This document shows, one piece after another, positions 63,155 to 64,000 of a DNA stretch of 64,000 bases. The stretch spans positions 473,459 to 537,458 of the forward strand of contig JAKZZE010000034.1 of the NCBI GenBank assembly GCA_024220505.1. Direction: 5' to 3'. The notes below the pieces were generated by a model. That model did not search any database and was not told the DNA's origin. It saw only the letters and a list, made by a program, of their open reading frames with translations. Positions within the stretch are counted from its first letter, which is position 1. The number at the start of each line of letters is the position of its first letter. Origin of the DNA: Rhizopus arrhizus. Its lineage: Eukaryota; Mucoromycota; Mucoromycetes; Mucorales; Rhizopodaceae. The position numbers and the translations under genes are program-made.

Positions 63155-64000
63155 AGTTTCTATTGTTTCTTATTCTTTTACTTTTTCTAAGGACTGTGCT
63201 ATCTTGTACCATGTCCTTTCTTTTATAATTCTTGTTTTCTTCAGTCACATTAGGTCTAGCAGAAGTCTTTTTAGTGTAGTCTATTTCGTTAGCTATCATC
63301 TTTTGCTTTCTTGCTTGCTCTAATTCCTTCAACTTTTTTCTCTTAAGCCAATATTTATCAATGGGTACTGTGCTGGAGAAGGATGATGCTTTTTCCCACG
63401 TATTCTCTCTTTCACCATAACCAGCCCATTTTACAAGGTACTCTCTTTGTCCTGGACCGCCTCTGTGATCTCTAATATCCTCAACTTCATAGTATTCATC
63501 TTCTATAGCTGTTTCGTCAATAGAGACTATCTTAAGTTCTGATGGGACATATTCACGATGTAACAGTTCATTTTGCTCATCTTTTAAGACATAGGAACCA
63601 CCTTGAGTTTTTCGAACGACAATGTAAGGCCCTTCATAAAGAGGTGACAACTTACTAGTCCGTCCTGGTAATCTAACCATAACTGCAGTATCCTTCGGAA
63701 GATCTATGATCATATTTCTGTCATTGAACCTCTTGTTTGCTTCCTCTATGATCTTCTGTGTTCTTTCACGAATGGCAGGAAACACTATCTGGTACATGCG
63801 ATCAGTTCTCTCAATCAGCTCTTGTTCTGTAACAGGTCTATTAGGAATCTTATCAGCTATACTCTGATCACTGTAATCCTCAAAGCTATTAAGTCTTCGA
63901 GCAAACATCAAGGAAAATGGAGCACTCTTTGAACGGTGTCTTATTTATAATTCGACGCTAGTTGGACAATTGGCAATACATCGTCCCAATCATTGCTGTT
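62993..64000 (-). mobile_element. CHR3: 3' end of a second chromovirus
   Basis: Internal part with polypurine tract, a 3' noncoding part holding an A tract of about 28 directly after the stop (plus strand T run near 63127-63154), and pol running off the window. Confidence 0.88.
63153..64000 (-). pseudogene. CHR3 Pol C-terminus with GPY/F and chromodomain, one frameshift
   Basis: Open from 63911 to 63153 (252 codons). It has the integrase tail (FSLMFARRLN region, ERTDRMYQIVFPAIRERTQ), a GPY/F module (LYEGPYIVVRKTQGGSYVL) and a chromodomain (YEVEDIRDHRGGPGQREYLV then KWAGYGERENTWEKASSF). The C-terminus is Lys/Arg-rich. Upstream, the frame is stopped by TAA near 63940 (minus AATTATAAATAAGACACCG). 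Adding back one base in the A tract there would keep it open, so this looks like a one-base deletion or a sequencing error. RT and catalytic integrase lie outside the window. Confidence 0.85.

Noticed and set aside
1..64000. tRNA, rRNA or snRNA genes
   Set aside because: I saw no cloverleaf-like or conserved rRNA sequence on either strand; a covariance-model scan could not be run.

Overview
The window looks like a transposon-dense, AT-rich stretch of a fungal nuclear genome, most likely from an early-diverging lineage (Mucoromycota/Mucorales is my best guess). The reasons are several Tc1/mariner families, DIRS-like retrotransposons, Ty3 chromoviruses with chromodomains, a LINE, and one host-type gene with tiny 50-60 nt introns carrying TACTAAT/CTAAC-like branch points. 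I see no bacterial, CRISPR or rRNA content.

Positions 1-41924 are 3.3 head-to-tail copies of one ~12.65-kb unit (1-12654, 12655-25280, 25281-37944, 37945-41924). The unit is a nest of elements in fixed order, named locally: 5'-truncated LINE; TcA (Tc1, truncated); TcB (complete Tc1-like element with an 87-bp TIR, its transposase split by solo LTR-1); TcF fragment split by solo LTR-2; LTR-3; a DIRS-like gag/RT fragment carrying a complete TcC; the left end of TcD; a Ty3-type LTR plus gag; LTR-like sequence; LTR-1 in reverse; the TcE right end split by solo LTR-6; then the LINE again. Copies 3 and 4 have clean reading frames. Copies 1 and 2 carry many one-base indels, densest around TcC. The array ends exactly at the right terminus of TcB, and TcB flanks do not match each other, which points to recombination between TcB copies as the origin of the array.

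From 41925 the sequence is no longer tandem: the 5' end of a TcE-family element on the minus strand (41925-42369) inserted in a second, decayed DIRS-like element (42372-43869). Next come two direct copies of an unclassified ~3-kb repeat (44118-47311 and 51164-53983). Between them lie a probable minus-strand multi-exon gene or remnant (47.9-48.4 kb) and a four-exon plus-strand gene of unknown function (48537-49876).

The right end is a nest of LTR retrotransposons. A complete chromovirus (55412-61341) has 405-bp LTRs with no difference seen, TSD TAGTT and one uninterrupted 1620-codon gag-pol. It sits inside the 3' LTR of a minus-strand Ty3/gypsy element (tail of pol at 61547-62532). That element is in turn cut by the 3' LTR of another minus-strand chromovirus (62533-64000, running off the window), whose LTR family is the same as solo LTR-2 inside the tandem array.
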